From Flavihumibacter sp. ZG627 (GTDB lineage: Bacteria; Bacteroidota; Bacteroidia; Chitinophagales; Chitinophagaceae): a DNA stretch of 64,000 nucleotides. The notes below the pieces were generated by a model that was given only the letters and a program-made list of their open reading frames with translations, was not told the origin of the DNA and searched no databases. Below, piece by piece: positions 62,756 through 64,000 of the stretch (position 1 is its first letter; every line of letters begins with the position of its first letter). Location of the stretch: the NCBI RefSeq assembly GCF_000814325.1, contig NZ_JPHF01000002.1:1-64000 (forward strand), read 5' to 3'. Position numbers and translations under genes: made by a program.

Positions 62756-63967
62756 ATGCGAAGCAAATTTTATAACCGGCTTTACCTGATGCAGCAGCAG
62801 TACAATCTGCTCATCAATCGAGTGAATGAACCTGTATCAGAGTTTAATGGAGTTTATCGGCGTTTTCGCTACCCGGTACTCACACCTTCTCATACACCTC
62901 TGAACTGGAGATACGATTTTGATATGAGATCAAATCCATTTTTAATGGAGCGTTTTGGCATCAATGCTGTATTTAATGCAGGAGCAATTAAACGTGATGG
63001 AAAGTATTATCTAGTGGCAAGAGTGGAAGGGGTTGACCGTAAATCATTCTTTGCTATTGCAGAAAGTTCAACAGGTGTTGATCACTTTGTATTTAAAGAT
63101 TTCCCGATAGCTATGCCGGAAACAAATCAGCCCGATACAAATGTTTATGATATGAGGCTGGTTGAACATGAAGATGGATGGATATACGGACTGTTTTGCA
63201 CCGAGCGTCGCGACCCAAAGAGTGGTGAAGCAGACCAGTCAGCAGCTATAGCTCAATGTGGAATCGCAAGAACCCATGATCTCGATAATTGGGAACGTCT
63301 TCCTGACTTAATCACACCCTCCCCGCAGCAAAGAAATGTTGTTCTTCATCCTGAATTTGTAGATGGGAAATATGCTTTCTATACCAGACCACAGGATGGG
63401 TTTATTGAAGCAGGAAGCGGCGGTGGAATTGGTTTTGGTCTATGCGATGATATTACTAATGCAGTTATTCAAAAAGAAACAGTCATTGATAAAAAAGTAT
63501 ACCATACCATCTATGAAGCTAAAAATGGATTGGGGCCTGCACCAATCAAAACCAGGCATGGATGGATTCACCTTGCTCATGGTGTTCGGAATACAGCAGC
63601 AGGTTTACGCTATGTCCTCTATCTTTTTATGACTGATCTGGAAGATCTTACAAAGGTAATTTATAAGCCAGCTGGTTATTTTATGGCACCCGAGGCAGAA
63701 GAGAGAATTGGAGATGTTTCTAATGTATTATTTTCCAATGGCTGGGTGGTTAATGATGATGGTAGCATATATATATATTATGCATCCTCCGACTCTAGAA
63801 TGCATGTAGCTGAAACAAGTGTTCTTCAATTATTGGATTACCTGATGCATACAGCGCCTGATGGTTACAACTCGGCATCGTCTGTTGCTACTGTCACTGC
63901 CATCATTAGTAAAAATAAGGAGCTTGAAAAGTTGGATCCAGAAGTTTACGAATTGCAACTTATATGA
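62756..63967 (+). CDS. GH130 beta-1,4-mannosylglucose phosphorylase
   Basis: The cytoplasmic enzyme splits 4-O-beta-D-mannosyl-D-glucose with phosphate into mannose 1-phosphate and glucose. The sequence follows the Bacteroides fragilis enzyme closely as I recall it: [58 protein letters not shown] and [20 protein letters not shown]. The catalytic acid should be Asp132 in [15 protein letters not shown]. The 403-residue length fits subfamily GH130_1. It follows the symporter gene by 17 bp and points to breakdown of beta-mannan or glucomannan. Confidence 0.94.
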   Translation: MRSKFYNRLYLMQQQYNLLINRVNEPVSEFNGVYRRFRYPVLTPSHTPLNWRYDFDMRSNPFLMERFGINAVFNAGAIKRDGKYYLVARVEGVDRKSFFAIAESSTGVDHFVFKDFPIAMPETNQPDTNVYDMRLVEHEDGWIYGLFCTERRDPKSGEADQSAAIAQCGIARTHDLDNWERLPDLITPSPQQRNVVLHPEFVDGKYAFYTRPQDGFIEAGSGGGIGFGLCDDITNAVIQKETVIDKKVYHTIYEAKNGLGPAPIKTRHGWIHLAHGVRNTAAGLRYVLYLFMTDLEDLTKVIYKPAGYFMAPEAEERIGDVSNVLFSNGWVVNDDGSIYIYYASSDSRMHVAETSVLQLLDYLMHTAPDGYNSASSVATVTAIISKNKELEKLDPEVYELQLI

Positions 63968-63971
63968 ACTT

Positions 63972-64000
63972 ATGAATGAAATTGTATTCAGGAAACTAAT
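63972..64000 (+). CDS. Start of a further gene in the locus (cut by window end)
   Basis: ATG 63972, 4 bp after the GH130 stop, opens a frame that runs to the window edge (MNEIVFRKL). The close spacing suggests it belongs to the mannan locus, where an epimerase or mannanase gene is often found, but nine residues are too few to say. Confidence 0.35.

Overview
The window is a 64-kb piece of a Bacteroidota chromosome, most likely from the Chitinophagaceae/Chitinophagales. The evidence is: SusC/SusD genes; promoters of the Bacteroidota type (TTTG, 19-21 nt, TAnnTTTG) with weak ribosome binding sites; many Bacteroidota-type lipoproteins; a DUF3667 protein; an arginine cluster that uses the ArgF'-type transcarbamylase; and an SsrA tag ending YAMAA. 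Gene density is high, neighbours are often separated by 0-20 bp or overlap by ATGA, and several genes start with TTG or GTG. No phage, transposase, CRISPR array or rRNA was found.

Layout. 1-1.5 kb: two small hypothetical genes and a gene-poor stretch ending at tRNA-Leu(GAG). 1.6-5.6 kb: a sensor kinase, a GT2 glycosyltransferase, a small membrane protein, tRNA-Gly(GCC) and tRNA-Leu(UAA), and a secreted YD-repeat protein. 5.8-11.6 kb: a DUF3667 protein, mazG and a 1252-residue NtrY-like sensor kinase. 11.6-14.4 kb (minus): a PolX/PHP protein, a histone-like KAAP protein, and L27 and L21. 14.5-16 kb: a GH3-family protein followed by a cluster of palindromes. 16.2-24.9 kb: a complete eight-gene arginine operon (GNAT, argG, argC, argD, argF', argB, argE, argH) behind a strong promoter and a possible leader peptide. 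25-30 kb: dxr, a lipoprotein, rseP and a membrane-bound MutS-like ATPase. 30-30.4 kb: tmRNA. 30.5-42.8 kb: a secreted hydrolase, a BNR-repeat lipoprotein coupled to a TlpA-like thioredoxin, a DUF1080 lipoprotein, rpiA, an EamA transporter, a ybbA-ybbP/tesA block, an Old Yellow Enzyme and a small protein. 42.8-45.1 kb: proBA. 45.2-52.7 kb: an orphan ABC ATPase, membrane proteins, an Mla/MCE lipid transport operon and an MsbA-like exporter. 52.7-64 kb: an amidohydrolase, then an AraC regulator divergent from a mannan-type utilisation locus (susC, susD, an IPT/TIG surface lipoprotein, a sodium symporter, a GH130 mannosylglucose phosphorylase, and the start of a further gene cut by the window edge).

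The arginine operon carries every step from glutamate to arginine except carbamoyl phosphate synthesis. Its transcarbamylase has Ala at the position said to choose between acetyl- and succinyl-ornithine, so it may run on succinylated intermediates. In the carbohydrate locus, SusCD with the surface lipoprotein would capture manno-oligosaccharides, the symporter would move a disaccharide across the inner membrane, and the GH130 enzyme would phosphorolyse mannosyl-glucose. A terminator-like hairpin sits between the outer-membrane genes and the symporter.

The observations most worth checking are: a PolX homologue that has lost all visible polymerase carboxylates but keeps an intact PHP domain; a promoter, 35-codon Arg-ending peptide and hairpin in front of the arginine operon; the ArgF' specificity residue; a His-rich, CDCC-containing BNR lipoprotein translationally coupled to a thioredoxin; and a membrane-anchored MutS ATPase. 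No wholly new multi-gene system could be proved from sequence alone.
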